A stretch of DNA of 64,000 bases from positions 62,001 through 126,000 of the forward strand of contig NEED01000005.1 in assembly GCA_002110465.1 (NCBI GenBank). Direction: 5' to 3'. The position numbers and the translations under genes are program-made. Under the pieces are notes generated by a model that saw only the letters and a program-made list of their open reading frames with translations, made no database searches and had not been told where the DNA came from. Position 1 is the first letter of the stretch. The number at the start of each line of letters is the position of its first letter. Origin of the DNA: an unicellular cyanobacterium SU2. Lineage in GTDB: Bacteria; Cyanobacteriota; Cyanobacteriia; Cyanobacteriales; Microcystaceae. Of this stretch, positions 31,672 to 40,387 are shown in pieces.

Positions 31672-31716
31672 GTTTGTAGTCGGTTCCCTTATAAGGCTAA
31701 AGCCCTAACTACGAAC
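31672..31716. repeat. Dispersed palindromic repeat, copy A
   Basis: The ends GTTTGTAGT and ACTACGAAC are inverted copies of each other (8 of 9). Read on the minus strand it shares GTTCGTAGT, AG-GCTTTAGCC and TTAT with the copy at 37916-37981. The body is non-coding. Confidence 0.55.
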
Positions 31717-31820
31717 TTTTGTGTTTTTCATTGAGAATTTTTTATAGCATTTCTCAGCAACAAGTGGGGCAAACCTTGGCTTTGGCTCTATTCCCTATTG
31801 TCTAATCCTAGAAAACCTCG

Positions 31821-31840
31821 AATCTCATCATGATGAGATT
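31821..31840 (-). terminator. Perfect 20-bp palindrome after the DUF2470 gene
   Basis: AATCTCATCATGATGAGATT is a perfect palindrome 8 nt downstream of the DUF2470 stop on the minus strand. It is followed in that direction by CGAGGTTTTC, so it could end the cobK-DUF2470 transcript. Because the loop would be tight, it may instead be a protein-binding site. Confidence 0.4.
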
Positions 31841-31848
31841 TAATAGAT

Positions 31849-32127
31849 CTAGGACGAACGGGCTTTTTTTACCATATCAATTAAGGTATGGTGAGCATCT
31901 TCTGCATCTTTAAGGAAGTGGTCAAAAGTGACCCTAACTGGAATCGTTTCTTCCTTAACTTTGACTGATAAATTCATTCCTTCTTGATCAATTCTGGTCA
32001 TTTGGGCAGTTTCTGCATCAGGAATATTTCCAAATACTTTAGCATAGAGAACAATAGCATCTTGATGATCCTCATTCATGTGTTTACAAATGCGATCGCT
32101 AATGGTCGGGGTTAAGAGTTCAGACAT
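31849..32127 (-). CDS. DUF2470 protein (HugZ C-terminal-like)
   Basis: The 92-aa protein is a stand-alone DUF2470 domain: ISDRICKHMNEDHQDAIVLY near the start, then MTRIDQEGMNLSV and VRVTFDHFLKDAEDAH. The same domain forms the C-terminal part of HugZ-type haem-handling proteins, where an HMNEDH-like segment touches haem. A haem or tetrapyrrole role is therefore plausible. It starts 9 nt after the cobK stop, with AGGAG 7 nt before its ATG. The operon links it to corrin synthesis. Confidence 0.85.
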   Translation of the reverse strand: MSELLTPTISDRICKHMNEDHQDAIVLYAKVFGNIPDAETAQMTRIDQEGMNLSVKVKEETIPVRVTFDHFLKDAEDAHHTLIDMVKKARSS

Positions 32128-32136
32128 GGATAACTC

Positions 32137-32895
32137 CTAAATGTATTGACAACAAAATTTTATGATATCGGATAATTGGTCTGTTTGTTGAGGATAGTTA
32201 ACTAGAGGCCGATCAATAACTATTAGTTTAACTCCTAATTCGGTAGCTACTAACCTTTTTATCTCCTCTCCTCCCTGTTTTCCTGATGCTTTGGTGATCA
32301 CTAAAGTGATATTCCATTGTTGCCATAATGCTTGTTCTAATTCTCGACTAATAGGAGGCCGTAAGGCAATTAGACGATCGCCGCTAAAACCTGCTTTTAG
32401 GGCAACTTCTAGTGATTGTATCCTAGGAAGAACACGGGCAAACAAAACAGTGCGGTTTTGCCAAAGTTTAAACAAGGGTAATGCTTTATACCCAACAGTC
32501 AACAAAACTCTTTCTCCTTGAAGATAATCCCCGTTAATCAAGGTGTCAAAATTATTCAGGGTAATGATCCCAGGAGAGGGGGGAAGAGAAGACCTTTCAT
32601 AGCGTAGATAGGGGATCTGATATTCTTGAGAAACGGCGATCGCCTGTTGGGAAATTTGCACCGCATAAGGATGAGACGCATCTACAATAGCGATTATATT
32701 TTCTTGTTGACATAATCCTCTAATTTGATCGCCACTTAACGCCCCTTTTTGTATCGTTAAATACGGACTAATGGGATAGAGAGTTTTAGCATTTTCTGTG
32801 GTTACAGTGACTAGACAGGTTAGCTGATGAAAAGCAATGGACTCAGCAATAGTTGCACTCTCTCCTGTTCCCCCGATCAACCAGATTTTCTTCAC
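32137..32895 (-). CDS. cobK: Precorrin-6A/cobalt-precorrin-6A reductase
   Basis: The 252-aa enzyme reduces precorrin-6A with NADPH in the cobalamin corrin-ring pathway. It starts with a nucleotide-binding fold IWLIGGTGESATIAESIA. Further conserved parts are IVDASHPYAVQISQQA, LRYERSSLPP, LLTVGYKALPLF and LVITKASGKQGG. The start codon is GTG. It is followed after 9 nt by the DUF2470 gene. No other cob genes lie nearby, in keeping with scattered cobalamin genes in cyanobacteria. Confidence 0.92.
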   Translation of the reverse strand: MKKIWLIGGTGESATIAESIAFHQLTCLVTVTTENAKTLYPISPYLTIQKGALSGDQIRGLCQQENIIAIVDASHPYAVQISQQAIAVSQEYQIPYLRYERSSLPPSPGIITLNNFDTLINGDYLQGERVLLTVGYKALPLFKLWQNRTVLFARVLPRIQSLEVALKAGFSGDRLIALRPPISRELEQALWQQWNITLVITKASGKQGGEEIKRLVATELGVKLIVIDRPLVNYPQQTDQLSDIIKFCCQYI

Positions 32896-32929
32896 ACTAA
32901 ATGATTAAATAATTAATAAATAACAATAT

Positions 32930-33127
32930 TTAATCTCGTCCTTTTAACGCTTTTTGAAAATTCTGACGATAGGAACCATTCACAATAACTAAAACTGGCC
33001 ATAATAGACTTAACATTAATTTGGTAGGTAACTGACGACTAAAGTTAGTGCAGTTATAGCCTTTGATAAATTTCCAGATACCAGCTAAATAAACAACCAG
33101 TATAGCGAACGGGATCAGTTTAAGCAT
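32930..33127 (-). CDS. Small conserved membrane protein, unknown function
   Basis: The 65-aa protein has an N-terminal membrane helix (LIPFAILVVYLAGIWKFI) and a second hydrophobic segment (LMLSLLWPVLVIV) separated by a polar loop with CTNFSRQLPTK. It ends in a basic tail. The pattern resembles small cyanobacterial membrane proteins of unknown role. It lies 34 nt upstream of cobK on the same strand and may be co-transcribed. Confidence 0.6.
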   Translation of the reverse strand: MLKLIPFAILVVYLAGIWKFIKGYNCTNFSRQLPTKLMLSLLWPVLVIVNGSYRQNFQKALKGRD

Positions 33128-33196
33128 TTTAATCCTCTTTTTACAAAGCTAGTTAAGGGGATATTTTTTTATAATTTTACCTCAACTTCCCACAAA

Positions 33197-34705
33197 TTAA
33201 GCCACATAACAACATTTTTTTGCTCTAGTCAACCCCGTATAAAGCATCTTCTGTTTATCGGTACAATGGTTCATATCACTAAGGGCTAAAAATACATTAT
33301 CAATTGAACTCCCTTGTGCTTTATGACAAGTTAACGCATAAGCATAAGCCATATTATCAAATAATGATTCTAACTCATAGTAAATTGCCCATCGTTTTTT
33401 TCTTTCACTATAGTTAACATCTTCCATCGCTCGCTTTGCTAGTCGTTTTAGTTCTTCTTGTCTTTTATTTTCTGATTCTTTTGTTAGTATTCTTAACTCA
33501 ATCATCGTTTTTTCTTCTGTTCTAACCTTCACCTGATAAAATTCCCATTTGTACTGAGAATTATAGTCTAACTTTGGGTCTTCTATTACTTTGCATTCTT
33601 CTGAATTATTGAAAATTATAGTTTTCTTTTTGCTTTTTTTTCCTGGTGATTTCCTAAACACTGGTTTTTTCGCTATCAAGCGATCACCTACTACTATTTG
33701 TTCTACTTCTTCTCCATATAAAGCTTTCCTAATCACTTCATTATACTTTTCTACTGTTTTGTTTCTCCAGGCAATTATTCTGACATAATCAGGATCAATT
33801 AACCATGCTTCGTCTTCAAAATGTTGAATGGCTAATGACAACCAATGTTCTAAGTTTAATTTAATAATTGTACCATCTTGTGAACTAGAAAAAGGATAAG
33901 TTTGTCGGTTCCATCGTGGATCACGTCTGATCGCTTCTGCTACTTTTCCTATCTCACCTTCATACCGAACTACTTGGGTTAAGTTGGCACTTTCTTTGAT
34001 ATCTGGATGTTTGGCTACAATGGGTTCTTTTTCTTTAACTGGTGGCAGCTGTGCATTATCTCCAACAAAAATAATTTGGGTATCTGATCCATAAATTGCC
34101 TGTTGTAAATCTTTGAAATTCTCTTTGTTTAACATTGAGTATTCATCAAGAATTATCACATCATAATCGGTTAATTCTAGTTCTCTTTCTTGGTTAACTT
34201 CAAATTCTTGTTTTCCTGTATTAATATCAATCACTGGTTGAAGTTTTAGTAGTTTTGCTACGGTGGTTGCTTTAATATCTACTCCCTGATTTTGTCCCAT
34301 TTTCACAAGATTTTTAGCTGCTTTATTGGTAGGAGCAGCCACAGCATATTTTAATTCTCTTTCTTTTAACCATTGTATTATTTTAATCATTAAGAAACTT
34401 TTACCTGTCCCTGCATAGCCATTCAATCTAAAGAATGCTTCATTTCCTTCTATAAATTTAATCATTGCATCATAAGCGGTTCTCTGCTGTAAGGTTAGTC
34501 CCGTTTTTTGATACTCTTTTTCTTCTATTTTTTGTTGAGTTTTTGAAACCCAATTGATTATGTTATTTCTCAGTTCTCCAAAAACAATTGATGGCTCTAG
34601 ATGAGCGACAGAGTCTTGATAAAAGTCAATAACAGCTTCAATTATTTCCTCTAATTCTGAAGGGACTGTTAGTTGTCTCATTATTACATTATCCTTTTTA
34701 CTCAA
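33197..34705 (-). CDS. RecD-like ATP-dependent DNA helicase
   Basis: The 502-aa superfamily 1B helicase has Walker A GYAGTGKSFLMIKIIQWL near residue 98, APTNKAAKNL (motif Ia), Walker B IILDEYSMLNKENF, and VGDNAQLPPVKEKEP (motif III). The C-terminal UvrD_C_2 segment reads ALTCHKAQGSSIDNVFLAL and YTGLTRAKKCCYVA. It lacks the long N-terminal part of RecD2, so it resembles Dda-type or short RecD-like helicases. It stands alone; no RecBC partners are nearby. Its AT-rich codons are like the neighbours. Confidence 0.88.
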   Translation of the reverse strand: MSKKDNVIMRQLTVPSELEEIIEAVIDFYQDSVAHLEPSIVFGELRNNIINWVSKTQQKIEEKEYQKTGLTLQQRTAYDAMIKFIEGNEAFFRLNGYAGTGKSFLMIKIIQWLKERELKYAVAAPTNKAAKNLVKMGQNQGVDIKATTVAKLLKLQPVIDINTGKQEFEVNQERELELTDYDVIILDEYSMLNKENFKDLQQAIYGSDTQIIFVGDNAQLPPVKEKEPIVAKHPDIKESANLTQVVRYEGEIGKVAEAIRRDPRWNRQTYPFSSSQDGTIIKLNLEHWLSLAIQHFEDEAWLIDPDYVRIIAWRNKTVEKYNEVIRKALYGEEVEQIVVGDRLIAKKPVFRKSPGKKSKKKTIIFNNSEECKVIEDPKLDYNSQYKWEFYQVKVRTEEKTMIELRILTKESENKRQEELKRLAKRAMEDVNYSERKKRWAIYYELESLFDNMAYAYALTCHKAQGSSIDNVFLALSDMNHCTDKQKMLYTGLTRAKKCCYVA

Positions 34706-34779
34706 TTTTAATCAATCAATTGATTTTTATAATTCTATATTATCCGATAATACCAATTTTCTTTAAATAAAGTTTTGTA

Positions 34780-37700
34780 TTATTTTAATTCCTGAAAATT
34801 GGCTAGTAACCCTTGTATTGGATGTTGAGGTAACCATCCTGAAAACCGCTTAACTTGAGATCGACAGGAATAACCTGTTACTAAAAAATAAGGTCTTTTC
34901 TGTGGTTTAATCGGAAGATGTCTTTCCCAACTACTTTGATAAATTCCTTGGGAGTAATGATAATGTTCTTTTTCATGTCCGTAAATTCCAGCCATCCCAC
35001 AACATCCTGTTGATACCAAAGTTAAAGTGATTCCCATTTTTTTAAAGATTTGTTGCCATTGTTTTTGGGAATTTAAAACAATAGATTTTTCACTACAATG
35101 TCCTAACAAATAATAGGTTTTATTAGAAGATAATTGAGGTAATTCTTTATTGTGAGACATAATAAATTCTTGAAGTAATTGTACTTTTTCAACAATAGCT
35201 TTTCCATCGGCAATTGTGCTATATTCATCTCGGTAAGTTAGAACAATACTTGGTTCTATTCCCACTAAAGGAATATCTACTGCTGCTAGTTTTTTTAAAT
35301 AACTAATATTTTTCTGAGCGATGGTTTCAAATTTCCCTAAAAATCCCTTAAGATGCCATAGTTTTCCATTGACAAAAAAGGGAGCTACATAAACACTGTA
35401 TCCCAATTTAGTTAACAAATCATAAGTATCTAGCACTAAGTTTGCTTCATAAAAACTCGTGAAGGCATCTTGCAGTAAAATGACGCTATTGGACTTTTCT
35501 AGTGCAGTTAAAGTCGATAATTTTTCTAAATTAAACTCTGGTACTTGCCGGATTTTCAATCCTTGTTTTAAGGTATTAATACTAACTTCAGGAGGGTTAA
35601 CTATACCAATAGTTTGTTTAATTAGCCATTGCATAACCTCCCAAGACATGATAGTATTAACTAGATTGGGAAATTGTACCTGCCAGTAAGCGAAGGTTTC
35701 AATGTGAGCAACTAAATAGTCTCTCAATGATCGAAAATAACGGCTATGATACTCCTGTAGAAACTGAGATTTCATCGCAGGAATATCCACATGAATAGGG
35801 CATTGACTCACACAAGCTTTACAAGATAAACATCCTTGCATAGCCTCATAAACTTCATGGGAATAGTCCTGAACGCCCCACCATTTACCCATAGTATTCC
35901 AAAGTTTAACGGGAATATCAATTAACTCCTGTAAAAATAGATCTGACGGGTTAACATTTGCTTGAGACTTTAACAATAACCATTCCTTTAATAACATAGC
36001 ACGTCCTTTAGGGGAATGGATGCGATCGCGGGTTTCTTTTGCAGAAGGACAGATGAGATCATCGGGGTTAAAATTAAAACAAGCACCATTTCCATTGCAA
36101 CGAAAAGCTGCTTGATATTGAGATCTTAAATGCACTGAAACTTGACGATCAAACTGTCCTCGTAAAGGAGACTCTAAGGGAAATATCTGCTCTGAACTTC
36201 CATAGGGAGTTACAATTTTTCCAGGGTTTAATTTATTATCCGGATCAAACGCTGCTTTAATTTTACGCAAGTCTTGGTATAACGCTTCCCCAAAAAATAG
36301 AGGAGTATATTCACTCCGAAACCCTTTCCCATGTTCTCCCCACATTACCCCACCATATTTACGGACTAAGTTAACCACTTGATCTGACAATTCTCTAATT
36401 AACTTTTCATCATTAGGGGACTTCATATCCAAAGCAGGACGAACATGGAGACAGCCTACATCCACATGGCCAAACATAGCATAATTAAGGTTATATTTAG
36501 ATAATAATTGTTGTAATTCTTCGGTGTAACTAGCCAGGTGAGACGGAGGAACCGCCGTATCTTCTATAAAAGCAATGGGTTGGCGATTGCCTGACATATT
36601 AGCTAATAACCCAACTCCCTTTTTTCGTAATTTCCATAATTGGTCTATTTCAGTTTCATCTTCAGTAAAATAATAATCAACTGCTTTAGGATTTGAAATT
36701 TTTGCTAATGGTAATTGGCTAAGAATAGATTTAATTCTAGCTTGTGTTTCTTCCCTAGTATCACCAATAAATTCTACTAAATTAATCGCTTTAGCATCAC
36801 GAATAAACTCTTTGACTTCAAGATAAATAGAATCAGTTTTAGCTAAGTCTAAAATTTTATCGTCAATGGTTTCAATAGCAGACGGGTTAAATTGCAATAA
36901 ATATTCAGCATCTTTAAGCGCATCATTAAAACAAGAATAATGAAGCACTAATAATTGAGTTACTTGGGGAATTTGTGTTAACTTCAATTTGGCTTCTGTG
37001 ATAACAGCTAAAGTTCCTTCTGACCCTGATAAGATTCGATTAATATCAAAACTATTTTGAGCTTGATCATAAACTTTTGCCAAATTATATCCCGTCATAA
37101 AGCGAGTCATTTTGGGGAATGTTTCCTCAATCAAATCCTGTCTTTTACTAACAATATTATCAATTTGTTTATAAATGTTCCCTATTCGTTTTGACTGTTG
37201 TTTGAATTGGGTTAAAGTGTCTTTATTTATCTTAGAAGAAATTCCAATATTACCATCAGATAAAACCCAAGTTAATTCTAAAATATGGTCACTGGTTCGT
37301 CCATAAATGCGTGATCCTTTACCTGCTGCATCCGTATTAATCATCCCGCCAATAGTAGCCCGATTACTCGGAGAAAGAGAGGGAGCAAAAAAAACATTTT
37401 GGTTTTGTAAAAATTGATTTAATTGATCTAAAATCACCCCGGGTTGAACCCTAACCCATCCTTCAGATAAATTAACTTCTAAAATCGCATTCATGTATTT
37501 AGAACAATCAATAATAATCCCAGGAGAAAGGGATTGACCATTAGTTCCTGTGCCTCCTCCTCTGGGAGAAAAGGTGATAGAATTAAAAGAAGGTTGATGA
37601 GCTAATTTAAAAATTTCTTGTATATCTTCTGAGGTTTTCGGAAAAACCACCGCTTGGGGCAAAATTTGGTAAATGCTATTATCAGTAGAACTGATTAAAC

Positions 37701-37812
37701 GACTAGCAAAATCACCACGAATTTCTCCCTGAAATTGAGTTGTTTTTAGGGTTTCTAAAAAATTAGCAATTCCTTGATGGAGATTATTTTGAGGGGTTAG
37801 TCGTGGCAGCAT
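34780..37812 (-). CDS. YdiJ-type FAD/Fe-S oxidoreductase (D-2-hydroxyglutarate dehydrogenase-like)
   Basis: The 1010-aa protein has three parts. An FAD_binding_4 domain (about 45-270) carries SPRGGGTGTNGQSL and ATIGGMINTDAAGKGS. An FAD-oxidase C-terminal domain (to about 555) contains FGHVDVGCLHVRP and GEHGKGFRSEYTP. A C-terminal Fe-S part carries RCNGNGACFN, CLSCKACVSQCPIHVD and a CCG-like tail with STGCCGMAGIYG. This is the layout and length of E. coli YdiJ. It should oxidise a D-2-hydroxyacid (D-2-hydroxyglutarate or D-lactate) and pass electrons through Fe-S centres. The substrate is inferred. Confidence 0.88.
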   Translation of the reverse strand: MLPRLTPQNNLHQGIANFLETLKTTQFQGEIRGDFASRLISSTDNSIYQILPQAVVFPKTSEDIQEIFKLAHQPSFNSITFSPRGGGTGTNGQSLSPGIIIDCSKYMNAILEVNLSEGWVRVQPGVILDQLNQFLQNQNVFFAPSLSPSNRATIGGMINTDAAGKGSRIYGRTSDHILELTWVLSDGNIGISSKINKDTLTQFKQQSKRIGNIYKQIDNIVSKRQDLIEETFPKMTRFMTGYNLAKVYDQAQNSFDINRILSGSEGTLAVITEAKLKLTQIPQVTQLLVLHYSCFNDALKDAEYLLQFNPSAIETIDDKILDLAKTDSIYLEVKEFIRDAKAINLVEFIGDTREETQARIKSILSQLPLAKISNPKAVDYYFTEDETEIDQLWKLRKKGVGLLANMSGNRQPIAFIEDTAVPPSHLASYTEELQQLLSKYNLNYAMFGHVDVGCLHVRPALDMKSPNDEKLIRELSDQVVNLVRKYGGVMWGEHGKGFRSEYTPLFFGEALYQDLRKIKAAFDPDNKLNPGKIVTPYGSSEQIFPLESPLRGQFDRQVSVHLRSQYQAAFRCNGNGACFNFNPDDLICPSAKETRDRIHSPKGRAMLLKEWLLLKSQANVNPSDLFLQELIDIPVKLWNTMGKWWGVQDYSHEVYEAMQGCLSCKACVSQCPIHVDIPAMKSQFLQEYHSRYFRSLRDYLVAHIETFAYWQVQFPNLVNTIMSWEVMQWLIKQTIGIVNPPEVSINTLKQGLKIRQVPEFNLEKLSTLTALEKSNSVILLQDAFTSFYEANLVLDTYDLLTKLGYSVYVAPFFVNGKLWHLKGFLGKFETIAQKNISYLKKLAAVDIPLVGIEPSIVLTYRDEYSTIADGKAIVEKVQLLQEFIMSHNKELPQLSSNKTYYLLGHCSEKSIVLNSQKQWQQIFKKMGITLTLVSTGCCGMAGIYGHEKEHYHYSQGIYQSSWERHLPIKPQKRPYFLVTGYSCRSQVKRFSGWLPQHPIQGLLANFQELK

Positions 37813-37915
37813 AATAAGTAATTAAGTAATAAGTAATCAGTTGATATAGTGGTAGTTGATTGTATTAACTATAATTCAATTAAGATTTGTATAGGTTAAA
37901 TTAAAATTGGCAAAA

Positions 37916-37981
37916 GTTCGTAGTCAGAGCTTTAGCCCTTATCATACTAACCTTTCAAGCCCAAAATGGCTTACTACAAAC
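37916..37981. repeat. Dispersed palindromic repeat, copy B
   Basis: The ends GTTCGTAGT (37916-37924) and ACTACAAAC (37973-37981) are inverted copies, 8 of 9. The left arm matches the minus strand of the repeat at 31672-31716. Weakly related sequence (GTTTGTAGGAGAGGCTTTAG) also lies near 11621. Confidence 0.5.
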
Positions 37982-38018
37982 AATTATTTATGGTTGTCTA
38001 CTAACTTATTGGAAACTT

Positions 38019-38171
38019 ATGGCACGTCAACGTTTAAAATCTGACTTACCGAAGAAAACTTGTCCCGTTTGTGGACTTTCTTTTACCTGGCGCAAAAAGT
38101 GGGCCAAATGTTGGGATGATGTAAAGTATTGCTCTGAACGTTGTCGTCGGCATCGTTCCCAGGCTAAATAG
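38019..38171 (+). CDS. DUF2256 small zinc-ribbon-like protein
   Basis: A 50-aa frame starts [20 protein letters not shown] and continues [20 protein letters not shown] with CRRHR at the end. The four Cys (CPVC, KC, YCSERC) and the conserved FTWRKKW are diagnostic of DUF2256, a small probable zinc-binding protein. It lies 34 nt before the asparaginase gene on the same strand. Its biochemical role is unknown. Confidence 0.85.
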   Translation: MARQRLKSDLPKKTCPVCGLSFTWRKKWAKCWDDVKYCSERCRRHRSQAK

Positions 38172-38205
38172 TAATTTTAACTTCTGACTTCATTCTGACT
38201 TCATT

Positions 38206-39144
38206 ATGACCACAGTACAACCTAAATTAATTATTCATGGCGGCGCGAGTTCCCTAGCAGACAAAGGGGGGTTAGAAAGCGTTCGTCAGTCCCTTCATGA
38301 TATCGTTAGGGAAGTCTATCAACTACTCAACAATGGGGGAAGTGCAGTAGACGCTGTGGTTTTAGGTTGTCAACGCCTTGAAGATGAACCCCGTTTCAAT
38401 GCTGGAACCGGATCAGTATTGCAGTCTGATGGACAGGTTCGCATGAGTGCGTCTTTAATGGATGGGATCAAGCAAACCTTTAGTGGGGTGATCAACATCT
38501 CTCGCGTTAAAAACCCGATTGAATTAGCCAAATTCTTGCAAACTCAAAGCGATCGCATCCTTTCCGACCTCGGTTCAGCTGAATTAGCCAGAGAACTCAA
38601 CATTCCCATTTATGACCCCCTCACAGAATTTCGTGCCTTAGAATGGATAGAAGAATGGAAAGGCAACTTTCAAAGCAAAATGGGGCGATTAATTGCCCAA
38701 CCCTCTCCAGAAGCAGGACGAGGAACCATTGGGGTTGTTGCCTTAGATAGTCAGGGAAACATCGCCGCAGGAACCTCTACAGGGGGTAAAGGACTCGAAA
38801 GAATAGGACGGGTAAGTGACTCAGCCATGCCGGCGGGAAACTATGCTAACCCCTATGGTGGGGTAAGTTGTACAGGAGTAGGAGAAGATATCGTTAATGA
38901 ATGCTTAGCCGCCAGAATTGTCATTCGGGTGAGTGATGGGGTTAATTTACCCGATGCCATGAAAAAATCGATGGAAGAGTCCAAAACTAATCAACGAGAC
39001 TTAGGGGCGATCGCCCTCGATCATACGGGGGTTATTGCTTGGGGTAAAACCTGTGAAATTATCCTCGCCGCCTATCACAACGGTTCTACCATTGGGGATA
39101 CCTTGGAATGGGAACCCACAGAACTTATGGGTTATTGTAGCTAG
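38206..39144 (+). CDS. Isoaspartyl peptidase / type 2 L-asparaginase
   Basis: The 312-aa protein is an Ntn hydrolase that is made as a precursor and cuts itself before a Thr. The N-terminal motif is LIIHGGASSLADKG. The autoprocessing site is GRGTIGVVALD, with Thr as the new N-terminal nucleophile, followed by AAGTSTGGKGLERIGRVSDS (substrate loop) and SCTGVGEDIV. It degrades beta-aspartyl dipeptides, including those released from cyanophycin. It follows DUF2256 closely. Confidence 0.93.
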   Translation: MTTVQPKLIIHGGASSLADKGGLESVRQSLHDIVREVYQLLNNGGSAVDAVVLGCQRLEDEPRFNAGTGSVLQSDGQVRMSASLMDGIKQTFSGVINISRVKNPIELAKFLQTQSDRILSDLGSAELARELNIPIYDPLTEFRALEWIEEWKGNFQSKMGRLIAQPSPEAGRGTIGVVALDSQGNIAAGTSTGGKGLERIGRVSDSAMPAGNYANPYGGVSCTGVGEDIVNECLAARIVIRVSDGVNLPDAMKKSMEESKTNQRDLGAIALDHTGVIAWGKTCEIILAAYHNGSTIGDTLEWEPTELMGYCS

Positions 39145-39180
39145 GAGAGAAGGGGAAATAGGGAATAGATAATAGAGAAA

Positions 39181-39226
39181 GTCAACTATTCACTATCAAC
39201 TATTCACTATTCACTATTCACTAACT
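39181..39226. repeat. Short tandem heptamer repeat (CTATTCA type)
   Basis: At least five near-perfect CTATTCA/CTATCAA units follow each other between the asparaginase gene and psb30. Such short tandemly repeated sequences are typical of cyanobacterial genomes. Related arrays occur at 40359-40387 and near 24250-24280. Confidence 0.85.
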
Positions 39227-39227
39227 T

Positions 39228-39347
39228 CTAGAGATCGCCACCGCGAAACGCCAGCAAAAAGATGACCACCGGACCTGCGATCATAATTAGGCTAACAAAG
39301 GTTAATTGAAAAATAGGTTCTAGATTTAGGGCTGCTAATAATTCCAT
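39228..39347 (-). CDS. psb30: Photosystem II reaction centre protein Psb30 (Ycf12)
   Basis: A 39-aa single-helix protein starts at the ATG giving [20 protein letters not shown] and ends [14 protein letters not shown] lies 8 nt upstream, which fixes this start against longer frames reaching 39455. Psb30 is a peripheral small subunit of photosystem II near cytochrome b559 and PsbJ. It is monocistronic. Confidence 0.93.
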   Translation of the reverse strand: MELLAALNLEPIFQLTFVSLIMIAGPVVIFLLAFRGGDL

Positions 39348-39504
39348 GTTTTCTCCTGAACAGTTCCTGTAATAAGGTAAGTTTGGGGGGTAAAGATCAA
39401 AAAAACCATAGTCTATAATACCTGGGAAGGCTTCAGTCTTTTTCAGTAACGACACAAAAATACATAAAGTTTTATTACAAAAGCGGGGGAAAGATCTTTA
39501 AAGT

Positions 39505-39903
39505 ATGGCAACTTGGCAATGTGTGACAGGATGTGGAGCTTGTTGTAATCTCGATCCAAGCGATCGCCCTGACTTAGCTGATTATCTCACCCCAGAAGAA
39601 CTTGACCACTATCTAAGTTTAGTTGGGGAGGGGGGATGGTGCATAAACTTTGATCATGACACTCGTAAATGTCGTATTTATGAACAACGTCCCCGTTTTT
39701 GTCGGGTGACACCACAGACATTTGAGCAGATGTATGGGGTTGAGAGGGCAGAGTTTAATAATTTTGCCATCGAATGTTGTCAGCAACAAATCGCAGGGGT
39801 TCACGGGGAAAATAGCACCGAAATGGAGCATTATAATAGGGAAGTGGGGGAGGGCTTCGACTATCGCTCAGCCCAAGGGGAGAGTGGGAGAGGGGGAGAA
39901 TAA
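39505..39903 (+). CDS. YkgJ-type cysteine-cluster protein
   Basis: The 132-aa protein has the YkgJ/UPF0153 pattern: CVTGCGACCNLDPSDRP near the N-terminus, and then CINFDHDTRKCRIYEQRPRFCR, giving about eight conserved Cys that could bind zinc or an Fe-S cluster. Function is not established. The last 25 residues (after EHYNREVGEGFDYRS) are Gly/Glu-rich and low in complexity. It is transcribed toward the manganese-exchanger genes with an 80-nt gap. Confidence 0.85.
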   Translation: MATWQCVTGCGACCNLDPSDRPDLADYLTPEELDHYLSLVGEGGWCINFDHDTRKCRIYEQRPRFCRVTPQTFEQMYGVERAEFNNFAIECCQQQIAGVHGENSTEMEHYNREVGEGFDYRSAQGESGRGGE

Positions 39904-39983
39904 ATTGGTAACTTATAGGATGGTTCCGTAGGGGCAAATTTTTGATACAAAGAAAAGAACAGATCCACAATTTATCTAACTCC

Positions 39984-40361
39984 ATGACTGTAAAATTTAC
40001 TGAAAGCGATTCTAATTCACCTGTTATGTCTTCTAGTGAAGAATTAAACAATGAGCAAACCGAACCCATAGTTGAGCGATCGTGGTGTTTTTGGCCTGTT
40101 TTTAGTTCTACTTTTGTAACGATATTTTTTGCAGAAATGGGGGATAAAACCCAATTAGCAACCTTATTAATTAGTGCTGAATCTCAATCTCCTTGGGTGG
40201 TTTTTGCTGGTTCAGCGATCGCTTTAATTACAACAAGTTTATTAGGGGTATTAATAGGGTATTGGCTTGCCCGTCGTTTATCTCCTAAAACTCTAGATTT
40301 ATCCGTCGCTTTACTCTTACTTGTAATTACGGGTTTACTCATCGGTGATGTAATTAGTTAA
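39984..40361 (+). CDS. Half-size UPF0016/TMEM165 manganese exchanger (Hmx-like), first subunit
   Basis: The protein (125 aa from the ATG at 39984; a TTG at 39942 would add 14 residues) is one UPF0016 repeat. It has a polar N-terminal region of about 45 residues, then three hydrophobic segments with the signature FFAEMGDKTQLATLLIS (E-x-G-D-K-T). UPF0016 proteins export Mn2+ or Ca2+. Cyanobacteria have both full-length Mnx and paired half-size proteins, the hemi-manganese exchangers. The second half lies 26 nt downstream, so a heteromeric exporter is expected. Confidence 0.88.
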   Translation: MTVKFTESDSNSPVMSSSEELNNEQTEPIVERSWCFWPVFSSTFVTIFFAEMGDKTQLATLLISAESQSPWVVFAGSAIALITTSLLGVLIGYWLARRLSPKTLDLSVALLLLVITGLLIGDVIS

Positions 40362-40387
40362 CTATTCACTATCAACTATTCACTATT
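40359..40387. repeat. Short tandem heptamer repeat between the exchanger genes
   Basis: AACTATTCACTATCAACTAT followed by TCACTATT fills the whole gap between the two manganese-exchanger genes. It is the same repeat type as 39181-39226. It leaves no room for a normal ribosome site before the second gene. Confidence 0.8.

Larger units (their letters stand above)
31314..31848. other. Repeat-rich intergenic region
   Basis: These 535 nt contain no gene. They hold the 5' flank of the dihydroorotate-dehydrogenase-like gene, an IS200/IS605-like non-coding remnant (about 31487-31600), an inverted dispersed repeat (31672-31716) and a 20-bp palindrome (31821-31840) next to the DUF2470 stop. It looks like a landing site for small mobile sequences. 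Confidence 0.5.

Noticed and set aside
39181..39226. Tandem repeats considered as a CRISPR array
   Set aside because: The units are 7 bp with no spacers; this is a short tandem repeat, not CRISPR.
39619..40069. Several frames overlapping the YkgJ-type gene and the first exchanger gene
   Set aside because: They are alternative frames of two genes supported by motifs (Cys cluster, E-x-G-D-K-T).
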